From: Vibrio coralliilyticus
Lineage (GTDB): Bacteria > Pseudomonadota > Gammaproteobacteria > Enterobacterales > Vibrionaceae
Direction of reading: 5' to 3'
Assembly (NCBI RefSeq): GCF_024449095.1
Contig: NZ_CP024628.1
Coordinates: 186,001 to 250,000, forward strand
Length of the DNA: 64,000 bases
The notes beneath the pieces were generated by a model that worked only from the letters and a program-made list of their open reading frames with translations, was not told the DNA's origin and searched no databases. Shown piece by piece: positions 19,910 to 27,577 of the stretch. Position numbers and translations under genes: made by a program. Position 1 is the first letter of the stretch. The number at the start of each line of letters is the position of its first letter.

Positions 19910-21095
19910 GCAACACACAGGCTCCGTCTCCTTATCCTTCTTAGCTCTGCTGATTCCTTTGGTGGTGCTGTCTGCTGCGACCATCATGATTGGTTTTCAG
20001 ATACAACTGAGCAGCCGTGCGATGCAAGCCGTAGACGCGGCTTCCTTGGCGTGTGCATTTGCCGACTACTCCGATCCTAGCGTTAATCAGGTTTATTTGG
20101 AGTATTACCAGCCCAACGTAAAACTGGTGAAAAGCGAGATATACAGTGCTTCAGGCTGCGAGCTGAACATGGGGTATCAACTGACAGGGCTATTCTCATC
20201 ATTGAAATTTGCACAGGCCTCGTATTCAGCACAATCAGGTTCCGTGGAGCAAGCGCACGTCAATCAGTCGGCCAGTGTGACACCAACGGAAATGACTCTA
20301 GTGTTGGACATTTCCAGCTCCATGACAGGGTCAATCGACACATTAAAGAGCATCCTTACCCGAGCAATAGAGCGCATTGAACAAGACAATGTACAAATCG
20401 ATGGAAGGCGAGCAATTAGCATCTCTATCGTGCCTTTTTCTGATGGGGTATCTGCCCGCAATGCCGATTGGTTAGATGACAAAGGCGTCTTTTGTATCGA
20501 TGGGCTGACCAAAGAATCTGGCGGCTCTGTATTGGTGAATGAAACCGTTCAAAACCTAGACCGAATCCATTCCGAGAAGGCGGTTAATCATCGTGCACCG
20601 GACGAGTTTCTCGCAGATTGCAGTGCCTCTGCCACCCTTGTCCCGCTTACCGACAATATGAGCGAAGTGAAAACAGCAATTAATGCCCTGACGACGACAG
20701 GTGGCACTCGCTCGTATCAAGGGGTTATCTGGGGAGCTCGTCAACTGATTCCCAGATGGCGCCATGAATGGGGATACAACCCTTATTCGCTCTCACCTAA
20801 GCAAAAGCTGGTTCTGATGACTGACGGGGCTGACAGCGGTTATGTGTTGGATGATCTGATTGATGCTGGCCTTTGTGACCGTTTAGCCAATGAATTTGCT
20901 ATTGAGCTCAATTTTATTGGTTTCAATGTCCAAGACAGCCGCCTAGCTCAGTTTCAGAGCTGCATCAACGCCGCAAATACAGACGGAATCAAGGGGCAGG
21001 TTTTCTCTGCAACCAACACCGAGAAACTCGATGAATACTTTTCAAAGATATTGGAAGTTCAGTATGACACCACGCTTAACTTCGGACAGAAATAA
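19902..21095 (+). CDS. tadG: TadG-like protein with von Willebrand A domain
   Basis: A 397-aa protein with an N-terminal membrane segment (about 10-30; GSVSLSFLALLIPLVVL) and a von Willebrand A domain. MTLVLDISSSMTGS (about 131-144) is a complete DxSxS MIDAS metal site, with KLVLMTDGADSGY near 302. The N terminus looks pilin-like but lacks Glu5, so processing is doubtful. GTG start. TadG proteins are thought to anchor the pilus or act at its tip. It is the last recognisable Tad gene. Confidence 0.88.
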   Translation: MLKQHTGSVSLSFLALLIPLVVLSAATIMIGFQIQLSSRAMQAVDAASLACAFADYSDPSVNQVYLEYYQPNVKLVKSEIYSASGCELNMGYQLTGLFSSLKFAQASYSAQSGSVEQAHVNQSASVTPTEMTLVLDISSSMTGSIDTLKSILTRAIERIEQDNVQIDGRRAISISIVPFSDGVSARNADWLDDKGVFCIDGLTKESGGSVLVNETVQNLDRIHSEKAVNHRAPDEFLADCSASATLVPLTDNMSEVKTAINALTTTGGTRSYQGVIWGARQLIPRWRHEWGYNPYSLSPKQKLVLMTDGADSGYVLDDLIDAGLCDRLANEFAIELNFIGFNVQDSRLAQFQSCINAANTDGIKGQVFSATNTEKLDEYFSKILEVQYDTTLNFGQK

Positions 21096-21119
21096 AACAA
21101 CAAAATTATGGAGAAAATA

Positions 21120-21584
21120 ATGATTAAACAATTGGTTGTGCTATTCGCCTTATGTGCTTCCTTCTCAGCATCTGCGTTTAAAGAAGGAGACACCATCACA
21201 GATTCAGCGTCAACGGGACTCAAGCTGGATCAAAGCCAGCTAACGATAGTGGATTTCTTTGCGGAGTGGTGTGTTTCATGTCGCCATGAACTGCCTTTGG
21301 TTAATCAGCTCTACCGTGAGCTGGAAGGGACAGGCGTGACGGTTGTCGGCGTGGATGTCGATGAAGAGGTCGAAGTTGGCCTTGAGTTTCAAAAATCGTT
21401 AGGTTTGACCTTTCCTGTCGTCAACGATCCAAAGCAACAGTTGATCGCCGAGTTCAAGCCGATTGGTATGCCAGCGCTCTATTACATCTATCAGGGCCAA
21501 GTACTCAAAGTTCGGTTTGGCGCCATCAACGATATCCGTAACGTTATTCTCACTGATCTGGCTGATATGGGAGTGCAGCTATGA
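21120..21584 (+). CDS. periplasmic TlpA-like thioredoxin
   Basis: A 154-aa exported thiol-disulfide protein. The signal peptide is cleaved near ASA|F. The thioredoxin fold carries VDFFAEWCVSCRHELP with the catalytic pair Cys51/Cys54, and a cis-proline in GMPALYYI. The CVSC active site is the same as in the gamma domain of the DsbD encoded at the end of this block. I place the start at 21120 because GGAG lies 6 bases before it; an in-frame ATG at 21108 would precede the signal peptide. It starts 24 bp after tadG and overlaps the next gene by 4 bp. Confidence 0.85.
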   Translation: MIKQLVVLFALCASFSASAFKEGDTITDSASTGLKLDQSQLTIVDFFAEWCVSCRHELPLVNQLYRELEGTGVTVVGVDVDEEVEVGLEFQKSLGLTFPVVNDPKQQLIAEFKPIGMPALYYIYQGQVLKVRFGAINDIRNVILTDLADMGVQL

Positions 21585-22045
21585 AGCCAGTCGTTCTTGT
21601 ATTTGCTCTCTGCTTTCCGGCGCTGAGCGTTGCTGCACCCAAAGTGGATTTAAGTCAGTTAGGGAAAAAAACTTCCCAAGCTACGGAAACATCTGTCAGT
21701 GGTTCCAGCATTGAAGAAGAGGTGATTTCTGGTCAGGTCTACACCAGTGGCAGTTCTGAAATCGGTGCTCGTCGCAACGTTGAATTAGTCAAACCTCAGG
21801 CTAAGGATTTAACGCTGAATAAGCCAAAAGCCGTCGCAAATGAAAAGTCAGCACTCGCTTTTGTCGACGAAGCATTGGGTATCGAACCCGTTAAGCCGTG
21901 GGAAAAAGGCACGCTGGCTAAGAAAGAGATGAAACCCGGAGGGCCGGTGCCTGAGTTCGACTTATTTTCGGAGAAAGTCTTCTCATACAAGCAAGGTTCA
22001 GTGGGTGGCAGTGGCGTCGGTGGCGGCGGCTGTGGTTGTAACTAA
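21581..22045 (+). CDS. DUF4266-type secreted protein with C-terminal CxC tail
   Basis: A 154-aa exported protein with a signal peptide cleaved near SVAA. The middle is polar and probably disordered. The last 50 residues carry KPWEKGTLAKKEM and the tail GGSGVGGGGCGCN, which I recognise as DUF4266: a P-W-x-(K/R)-x-x-L-A motif and a C-terminal GGGCGCN. The two cysteines (151 and 153) are the only ones in the mature protein. Usual members are about 70-90 aa, so this one has a long N-terminal extension. The function is unknown; neighbouring TlpA, DUF3570, ApbE and DsbD genes suggest a redox or cofactor role. Confidence 0.75.
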   Translation: MKPVVLVFALCFPALSVAAPKVDLSQLGKKTSQATETSVSGSSIEEEVISGQVYTSGSSEIGARRNVELVKPQAKDLTLNKPKAVANEKSALAFVDEALGIEPVKPWEKGTLAKKEMKPGGPVPEFDLFSEKVFSYKQGSVGGSGVGGGGCGCN

Positions 22046-22064
22046 ATACTAAAAATAAATCAGA

Positions 22065-23288
22065 ATGAAAAAACTACCTTTAACGCTGCTGAGCGCAGCG
22101 GCAGTGGCGAATAGTGCGCTAGCAGAAGACCATATCTCTGTTCACTATCTAAATTACGAAGAGTACGACGATAAAGTGGAAGCAGGCGACAGCGTTGTTT
22201 CTATCGAAAAGAGTTTTGGTCTCGATTGGACCATCAATCTTGAATTGGGCTACGACACGGTTTCTGGTGCGTCACCGTCTTGGGGGCCAACTACGCCAAT
22301 TGGCAGTGCAGCGGATGCGGTCAACCGTGCGACGAAAACTCAACAGGCTCAAAATATGACGGATCAGGTGATCCGTGCTGGCTACGATCCCCACAGCAGT
22401 GGCTACAAAATTCAGAAATATGAGCTGGAAGATACCCGTAAATCGATCAATGGCAGCGCGACTTACCGAGACGAGTTGCGTAACGAGTGGACTTTCGGCG
22501 CTAACTTTTCCAAAGAAGAGGATTACCGCAGTATTGGCTTAAATGGTAAAGGGCTAATTTACGCCGACGCACAGAAAAACCGCTCATACAGTTTAGGGTT
22601 TTCTACCCTGTTTGATGAAACGATGACGTTTGGCAAATATCAAACTTCGACCAATCCACAATCTTGGGAAGACATCTTTACAGGGAATGTTGAGGCTGGG
22701 CTTTCACAAACCTTCTCGCCAAATTACTACATGGTCTTCACCGGCTATGCGGGTTATCGTTCTGGCTATCTTAGCAATCACTATTTGACGGTGTTGCGTG
22801 AGGTGGATATTGATGGCGATGGTTCGATCGGTACTGACGAAGTCTTTCTTGGTCAGGACTCACGCCCGGATACTCGTTTGTCAGGTGGCGTGAATATTCA
22901 GGCGTTCTGGTCAATGTCCGAAAATCTAGTGGTTCGTCCTCGTTACAAATGGTTTCAGGATGACTGGGGAGTGGCCTCTCATCAGCTTGGAGGTAAACTT
23001 TCTTGGACGGTCAATAACTGGTTAACTTTAGCGCCGGGTTATTTTTGGTATACCCAAAGTTCAGCTGATTTCTACCGTGACCCTAATGGCAGCGATCCTA
23101 CGTTTGCTTCATCGGGCTATGCGACCTCTGATTTACGTCTTGGTGATTTTACGGCCAATGCCTATGAATTAGGCGCAAGCTTTAAAGTACACAAGAAACT
23201 GCGCTTCAATCTGCTTGGTGCTTATTACGAGCAGTCCAATGGTTTTGAAGCGCAGTGGTGGGCAGTAGGGGCAACCTATGAGTTTTAA
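22065..23288 (+). CDS. DUF3570-type outer-membrane beta-barrel, candidate flavinylation target
   Basis: A 407-aa exported protein with signal peptide (cleavage near ALA|ED) and alternating hydrophobic/polar strands ending in Phe (GATYEF), as in outer-membrane barrels. I recognise DUF3570 from the N-terminal block YDTVSGASPSWGP. That block (Asp64, Ser67, Gly68, Ala69, Ser70) fits the D-x-x-[ST]-G-A-[ST] motif that ApbE enzymes modify with FMN. A perfect EF-hand-type loop, DIDGDGSIGTDE, lies at 248-259, probably in a surface loop binding calcium. It overlaps apbE by 11 bp. Flavinylation is inference. Confidence 0.8.
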   Translation: MKKLPLTLLSAAAVANSALAEDHISVHYLNYEEYDDKVEAGDSVVSIEKSFGLDWTINLELGYDTVSGASPSWGPTTPIGSAADAVNRATKTQQAQNMTDQVIRAGYDPHSSGYKIQKYELEDTRKSINGSATYRDELRNEWTFGANFSKEEDYRSIGLNGKGLIYADAQKNRSYSLGFSTLFDETMTFGKYQTSTNPQSWEDIFTGNVEAGLSQTFSPNYYMVFTGYAGYRSGYLSNHYLTVLREVDIDGDGSIGTDEVFLGQDSRPDTRLSGGVNIQAFWSMSENLVVRPRYKWFQDDWGVASHQLGGKLSWTVNNWLTLAPGYFWYTQSSADFYRDPNGSDPTFASSGYATSDLRLGDFTANAYELGASFKVHKKLRFNLLGAYYEQSNGFEAQWWAVGATYEF

Positions 23289-24159
23289 TCCGCCGTTTGT
23301 TCACCGACTTCAGGCGATGACGGTTCCTTGTGAAGTTCAGTTGTATCACTCAGAGAAAGCCGCAGATATCGCGGCTTTGATTGAGTCTAATACTCTGAGA
23401 TTAGAGCAGAAATTTAACTTTTATGATTCTCAATCTTGGCTCAATCAGCAAGTGAATCAACGTCAGTCATCATCTGTGGTTTTGGATGATGAAAGCTACG
23501 CTGTATTTGAAGTGTTGAAGCGTTTGGTTGACGGTACGAAAGGTGTTTTTGACCCAACGGTCGGTACTGTGAAGTCAATGATGGCCAGCACGCCTCAATT
23601 GGACAGAAATGCGGCTTATGAAGGTGCTAAAGCGTTTATGGGCGTTGATGCTTGGTCTCTATCAGATAAAACGCTCTCTATCCCTCACGCAGAGACTCAA
23701 TTTGACTTGGGTGGAGTGATTAAAGAGTTTGCGGTCGATCAGGCGGTGATGATCGCAGAGACATTTGGTGTTTCTTCTGCGCTGGTGAATTTTGGTGGAG
23801 ACATTCGAGCGCTTGGCACTAAGCCAGATGGTTCACCTTTCAATGTGGCGGTGCTTAATCCGAAGAATAAGCATGAGCCATTTTTTTCATTGCCACTGGC
23901 TGATGCCGCTTTGACGACATCCGCTCATTACGAGCGAAGCTTCCAATTTGGCGATGAGGAAAGCTCACACATATTGTCGCAACGTGGGACACATCCCCAA
24001 GTGCTCTCTGTCAGCGTCTTAGCTCCAACAACACTGGAAGCCGGCGCCCTCAGTACGGCATTGACATTAGAGCCGACTTTACCAGTCCCTGAACAAGTCG
24101 GCGTTGTATTTATCGATGATCAATTAGCTATTCATCAAGATACGGAGTTTGTAGCGTGA
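23278..24159 (+). CDS. apbE: ApbE-like FAD:protein FMN transferase, divergent
   Basis: A 293-aa member of the ApbE family, which transfers FMN from FAD to Ser/Thr of target proteins. Landmarks are FDPTVG (about 97), FDLGGVIKEFAVDQA (about 141-155), LVNFGGDIRALG (about 168-179) and TTSAHYERSF (about 220). Oddities: there is no signal peptide or lipobox, although most ApbE proteins work in the periplasm. The usual H-(I/L)-x-D-P-x-T-G segment reads HILSQRGTHP. The metal-binding A-D-x-x-x-T motif reads AGALST, with Gly for Asp. Its activity is therefore uncertain. It overlaps both neighbours. Confidence 0.82.
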   Translation: MSFNPPFVHRLQAMTVPCEVQLYHSEKAADIAALIESNTLRLEQKFNFYDSQSWLNQQVNQRQSSSVVLDDESYAVFEVLKRLVDGTKGVFDPTVGTVKSMMASTPQLDRNAAYEGAKAFMGVDAWSLSDKTLSIPHAETQFDLGGVIKEFAVDQAVMIAETFGVSSALVNFGGDIRALGTKPDGSPFNVAVLNPKNKHEPFFSLPLADAALTTSAHYERSFQFGDEESSHILSQRGTHPQVLSVSVLAPTTLEAGALSTALTLEPTLPVPEQVGVVFIDDQLAIHQDTEFVA

Positions 24160-25898
24160 TCAGAATTTTCATCCTGCCATTACTACTGTTTATCTCTGCC
24201 TTTACGTCTGCGCAGGAGCCTGACTTTTTGCCCGTCGAAGAGGCATTTCCTTATCAATGGTCGGTCAGTGAACAAGGTGTGCAGATCCATTTCGCGACTC
24301 AGCCTGAATATTATCTCTATAAAGGCCGATTTAAGTTTTCAGCAGATAGCGGCGTTGAATTGACTGACCCTCAATTTTCTTCACCGGGAAAACAGAAACA
24401 AGACAAGTACTTTGGCGAAGTCGTCGTTTTCGATAAGCCAGTAACTGTGCTGGTACCTTATGATGGCGAAGGTCAACTGAAGGTTCGTTATCAAGGCTGC
24501 TCAGAAAAAGGTCTGTGCTACTTACCTCAGACGATCAAACTCGACTTGCCCGCCAATACACTTAATGACAGCAGCTCCTCAATTTGGGATAAAGTTGGCG
24601 GTTTGGCGGAAGACACGGCGGGCCTGTCTGAGCTCTTAGGCAGTGCGTCCAAAACTCAGGCTCTCCTCATCTTTTTCCTACTTGGGTTAGGGCTGTCACT
24701 GACACCCTGTGTGTTGCCTATGGTGCCTATTTTGTCGAGCATCATTGGTGGTGACGCAAAAATGACAGGCCGGAAAGGTCTAGTTTTGTCGACGTCCTAT
24801 GTATTGGGTATGGCTTCCAGTTATGCGCTAACGGGGATCTTAGTCACAACCCTGGCTAAAGGCGTTAACCTGCAAGCGGCGATGCAGCAGCCTTGGCTGC
24901 TATCGATATTTGCGGTGGTGTTTGTCTTGCTTGCTTTAGCGATGTTTGGCTTCTACGAGCTGCAATTGCCGGCATCTATTCAACAGAAACTAAATGCAAG
25001 CTCAGACAAACTGGGCGGCGGTAAAGTGGCGAGTGTGTTGGTGATGGGCGCTGTGTCGGCGTTGGTGGTGTCACCTTGTGTGAGTGCGCCATTGGCTGGG
25101 GCGTTACTCTATGTTTCCACCACGCAAGATTGGGTCTTGGGCGGCGTCACTCTGTTTGTGATGGCTCTGGGTATGGGTGTGCCACTGATTCTGATTGGTA
25201 TGAGTGGCGGTAAATTGCTCCCCCAAAGCGGCCCTTGGATGATTGTTGTGAAACAACTGTTCGGTGTGTTGCTGCTGGCGGTCGCGATTGTGTTGTTGAG
25301 CCGTTTTATTCCAAGTTGGCTGACGATGCTCTTGTGGGCGGTACTTGCCATTGGAAGCGGTATTCATTTTGGCGCGCTGGATTCAGCGCAACCAGGTTGG
25401 GCGAGGACCCATAAACTGGCCGCATTTATGTCTTTGTTCTACGGATTGATCTTATTTGTCGGCATGTTGACAGGCTCAAACGATCCTCTTAAGCCACTTA
25501 ATGTTGCGCAGGTTTCATCAGACAAACTATCCACAGTTTTACCATTTGAGAAAGTCAGCTCTGTTGAAGTCTTGGATCAACAATTAGTACTCGCGAAGCA
25601 GCAAGGTAAACCGGTACTGATTGACCTTTATGCCGACTGGTGTGTCTCGTGTAAGGTCATTGAGAAAGAAGTGTTTGGTCATGAATCTGTACAAAAGCAG
25701 TTTGCTGACTGGAATACGATTAAGTTTGATGTCACAGAGAGTACCCCTGAGCAGATGGCGTGGCTGGCAGAGCGCAATGTGTTTGGTCCACCGGCGGTAT
25801 TTTTCTTTGATACCAAAGGAGCGGAAATTGCTCAGCAGAGAATTGTTGGGGCCACAGGGCTTGAGCATTTTCAATCTGTGATGACCCAATTGCAGTAA
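24156..25898 (+). CDS. dsbD: thiol:disulfide interchange protein DsbD
   Basis: A 580-aa inner-membrane electron carrier that passes reducing power from cytoplasmic thioredoxin to periplasmic thiol proteins. After the signal peptide, the alpha domain holds Cys115 and Cys121 (GCSEKGLCYLP). The eight-helix beta domain holds Cys185 (SLTPCVLPMVPIL) and Cys308 (VVSPCVSAPLAGALLY). The C-terminal thioredoxin domain holds WCVSC (Cys496/Cys499). All six redox cysteines are present. GTG start overlapping the apbE stop. Its place at the end of the TlpA-DUF4266-DUF3570-ApbE set suggests a dedicated electron supply. Confidence 0.94.
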   Translation: MIRIFILPLLLFISAFTSAQEPDFLPVEEAFPYQWSVSEQGVQIHFATQPEYYLYKGRFKFSADSGVELTDPQFSSPGKQKQDKYFGEVVVFDKPVTVLVPYDGEGQLKVRYQGCSEKGLCYLPQTIKLDLPANTLNDSSSSIWDKVGGLAEDTAGLSELLGSASKTQALLIFFLLGLGLSLTPCVLPMVPILSSIIGGDAKMTGRKGLVLSTSYVLGMASSYALTGILVTTLAKGVNLQAAMQQPWLLSIFAVVFVLLALAMFGFYELQLPASIQQKLNASSDKLGGGKVASVLVMGAVSALVVSPCVSAPLAGALLYVSTTQDWVLGGVTLFVMALGMGVPLILIGMSGGKLLPQSGPWMIVVKQLFGVLLLAVAIVLLSRFIPSWLTMLLWAVLAIGSGIHFGALDSAQPGWARTHKLAAFMSLFYGLILFVGMLTGSNDPLKPLNVAQVSSDKLSTVLPFEKVSSVEVLDQQLVLAKQQGKPVLIDLYADWCVSCKVIEKEVFGHESVQKQFADWNTIKFDVTESTPEQMAWLAERNVFGPPAVFFFDTKGAEIAQQRIVGATGLEHFQSVMTQLQ

Positions 25899-25905
25899 TT
25901 AACAG

Positions 25906-25930
25906 AAGGCGGCATTTATGTCGCCTTTAT
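25906..25930 (+). terminator. rho-independent terminator after dsbD
   Basis: AAGGCG (25906-25911) pairs with CGCCTT (25922-25927), followed by TATCTTAT. It is a short hairpin placed 7 bp after the dsbD stop and marks the end of the long co-directional block. Confidence 0.6.
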
Positions 25931-26026
25931 CTTATGCACGTTATGGGCGTGCAAGCCAAGACATTGCTGTCGAATCTGGCTACTATACTTATGGGCAAAG
26001 AATAACCAATCAGGCAATGATGGCAC

Positions 26027-27463
26027 ATGGAAGGCGTCGTAGATCTTAATCGTTGGCAAAAAGAACACATCAGAACGCAGCAAGAGTTACTTCATCTCTA
26101 TGCTGAAGTCCGGGCTTTTTATTTAAGTGAGCCATTTTCTGGCTACAACGTTCGGATAAAACGGCTAAAGATCCTCAAGCAAGCTTTACTTGAACACAAG
26201 GAAGAGTTGGTTGAGGCTCTGCAAAAGGACTATGGTGCGCGTAGCCGTTTCGACAGCATGATTTGCGACATTCTACCCGCGGTCTCTCACATCAATTACA
26301 CCATCAAGCATCTAAAAAAATGGATGAAACCAAGTCGACGTAAAGCGGGCTTATTGCTGTCTCCCTCTTCAATCACAGTCGAGTATCAACCACTCGGTGT
26401 GGTCGGAGTTATTGTCCCTTGGAATTTTCCAATCGTGCTGAGCATTGCACCTATCGTGACGGCGATTGCGGCGGGAAACCGAGTCATGGTTAAGTTGAGT
26501 GAGCATACCCATCATACCAATCAGGTACTCAGCCAGATCTTGTCTCGCTTAGACCGACACATTTACCCCATTGAGGGTGAAGCGGATATCGCCAGCTATT
26601 TTTCTCAACTCCCCTTTGATCACCTTATCTTTACGGGGTCGACGCCAGTCGGGAAGCTCGTCGCTCAGGCGGCGGCGAAAAACCTTACCCCTGTGACGTT
26701 GGAGCTCGGTGGTAAGTCGCCTGTCGTGATTGATAATGACATTGATCTTCGAGCAGCGGTTGATGCCGTGTTACTTGGCAAGTCAGTCAATGCCGGGCAA
26801 ATTTGTGTTGCACCAGACTATGTTCTGCTGCCTCAAGGAAAAGAGCTGCTATTCATCAACCTGTATCTGAAACGTTATAAGGCGCTGTATATAGATGGCG
26901 ATAAAGCACCAACGGTAACCCACATCATCAATGAACGGCAGTATGACCGTCTTCACGCGATGTTAGAGGACGCAAAAGACCATGGTGCCTGCATTTACAC
27001 CATAGAGGATGTGACGTTGGATGAGCGTCAGATGCTGCCGCATTTGATTACAGGGGTTACAGAAAACATGCAGGTGATGCAGGAAGAGATATTCGGTCCA
27101 CTGCTACCCGTGATTGGCTATCGCCATCTGAATGAGGCGCTCAATTACATTAACGTTAAACCAAGACCGCTGGCTTTGTATCTGATGTCGACAGATCGCC
27201 TCCTTCAGCGGCAAATTATCGAGCAGACCCACAGCGGCGGTGTTGCGATTAACGATACTCTGTTACATGTGGCGGCGGAAGATGCACCGTTTGGCGGGAT
27301 AGGGGAATCTGGTATTGGTCACTACCATGGCTTCGAAGGTTTTCAAACATTTTCTAAAGCGAAAACGGTTTTGCGTTCACCTGCTTGGTTGCCGAGAAGT
27401 CGCCTTCTGCTGCGTTTCAGGAAAGTGGCTGAGAAAGGCTTGAGTCGCTTATTTATCCGCTAG
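26027..27463 (+). CDS. aldehyde dehydrogenase (coniferyl-aldehyde dehydrogenase-like)
   Basis: A 478-aa NAD(P)+-dependent aldehyde dehydrogenase. PLGVVGVIVPWNFPIVLSIAPI (about 126-147) is the cofactor site; FTGSTPVGKLV and VTLELGGKSPVVI (catalytic Glu, about 229) follow. NAGQICVAPDYV holds the catalytic Cys near 263. EEIFGPLLPVIGY is the late family motif. The shortened length and the RxxxxxLxxxlleh N terminus place it with the coniferyl-aldehyde dehydrogenase (CalB) subgroup; the true substrate is unknown. No good ribosome binding site precedes the ATG. Confidence 0.88.
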   Translation: MEGVVDLNRWQKEHIRTQQELLHLYAEVRAFYLSEPFSGYNVRIKRLKILKQALLEHKEELVEALQKDYGARSRFDSMICDILPAVSHINYTIKHLKKWMKPSRRKAGLLLSPSSITVEYQPLGVVGVIVPWNFPIVLSIAPIVTAIAAGNRVMVKLSEHTHHTNQVLSQILSRLDRHIYPIEGEADIASYFSQLPFDHLIFTGSTPVGKLVAQAAAKNLTPVTLELGGKSPVVIDNDIDLRAAVDAVLLGKSVNAGQICVAPDYVLLPQGKELLFINLYLKRYKALYIDGDKAPTVTHIINERQYDRLHAMLEDAKDHGACIYTIEDVTLDERQMLPHLITGVTENMQVMQEEIFGPLLPVIGYRHLNEALNYINVKPRPLALYLMSTDRLLQRQIIEQTHSGGVAINDTLLHVAAEDAPFGGIGESGIGHYHGFEGFQTFSKAKTVLRSPAWLPRSRLLLRFRKVAEKGLSRLFIR

Positions 27464-27517
27464 CCGCAGACCGAGTGCTTACACTACTTAATCTGAGTTG
27501 CTTAGGAGTTGGTAATG

Positions 27518-27545
27518 CCAGAGGCCAGATTTTTCTGGCCTCTGG
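27518..27545. terminator. perfect 12-bp hairpin between convergent genes
   Basis: CCAGAGGCCAGA (27518-27529) and TCTGGCCTCTGG (27534-27545) form a perfect stem with a TTTT loop, between the aldehyde dehydrogenase and the convergent chemoreceptor gene. Neither strand has a T tract after it, so it may end transcripts weakly or protect 3' ends. Confidence 0.55.
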
Positions 27546-27577
27546 ATAATGTGACCACATGGTCGATATTGGCTTGT

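Noticed and set aside
25104..25367. Two overlapping minus-strand frames inside dsbD
   Set aside because: They mirror the codons of the DsbD membrane helices and have no independent support.
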